Below the pieces are notes generated by a model that was given only the letters and a program-made list of their open reading frames with translations, had not been told where the DNA came from and searched no databases. Positions 63,074 to 64,000 of a DNA stretch of 64,000 nt are shown here, one piece after another. Location of the stretch: the NCBI RefSeq assembly GCF_019711415.1, contig NZ_JAIGNJ010000001.1, positions 737,001 through 801,000 of the forward strand. Direction: 5' to 3'. Numbering within the stretch: the stretch's first letter is position 1; each line of letters begins with the position of its first letter. The DNA is from Qipengyuania vesicularis (lineage in GTDB: Bacteria; Pseudomonadota; Alphaproteobacteria; Sphingomonadales; Sphingomonadaceae). The translations under genes and the position numbers were made by a program.

Positions 63074-64000
<927 letters not shown>

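Overview
This window looks like chromosomal DNA of an alphaproteobacterium of the order Sphingomonadales, most likely the family Erythrobacteraceae (Erythrobacter, Qipengyuania or Altererythrobacter relatives). This is inferred from the high G+C content, very tight gene packing with many 4-base start/stop overlaps, frequent GTG and TTG starts, CtrA-like and RpoH-like sites of the alphaproteobacterial type, and families I associate with sphingomonads (DOMON-like protein, 'vgr related' protein, soluble chemoreceptors, hydrolase-OsmC fusion). I see no rRNA, tRNA, CRISPR array, prophage or insertion sequence. Most of the window is housekeeping DNA, with small accessory genes inserted between conserved operons.

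Layout. 1-8.2 kb: the end of a zinc metalloprotease, then a long minus-strand run of a Tat-type SDR oxidoreductase, pth, rplY, three TraB/GumN-family proteins and a small XRE regulator between two membrane proteins. Its promoter carries four evenly spaced GACA boxes. 8.3-15.7 kb: glyQ-glyS, ppdK, a methyltransferase and comF. 15.7-19.3 kb: a probable structured RNA (6S-like fold), hisI, a MerR regulator with a clear operator driving an acyl-CoA dehydrogenase, then a short A/T-richer patch with an intergenic repeat and a zinc-ribbon gene. 19.4-25.9 kb: cysK, an MFS exporter, a PilZ protein, tyrS, a DOMON-like gene, namZ-like DUF1343 and DUF817.

26-32 kb: a CoxE-like VWA protein and a MoxR ATPase, usually adjacent partners, are separated here by two tandem soluble chemoreceptors, each with a CtrA-like site upstream, and a membrane protein. 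32-45 kb: a hydrolase/OsmC fusion with a monooxygenase, parE, an LpoA-like lipoprotein divergent from rsmI-yraN-gshB, xerC-hemW, two tandem CAP-domain proteins, and rph/rdgB with a YcxB-like gene wedged between them. 45-54 kb: the heat-shock block hrcA-grpE and dnaK-dnaJ, interrupted by an A/T-richer CobT-like VWA membrane protein, an indoleamine-2,3-dioxygenase-family gene, a GNAT/metallopeptidase-like pair and a copper chaperone. A consensus RpoH promoter precedes dnaK. 54-64 kb: two exported unknowns, a large patatin-like protein, radA-cvpA-NifU-like, an MHS transporter overlapping alr, phaR with TGCA-type operators, and the first part of proS.

The most unusual points are the split MoxR/VWA pair around CtrA-linked chemoreceptors, the stand-alone membrane-anchored CobT-like VWA protein, the phased repeats over the XRE operon promoter, and the unannotated structured RNA between comF and hisI. 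All function calls rest on reading motifs by eye; no database search was possible.
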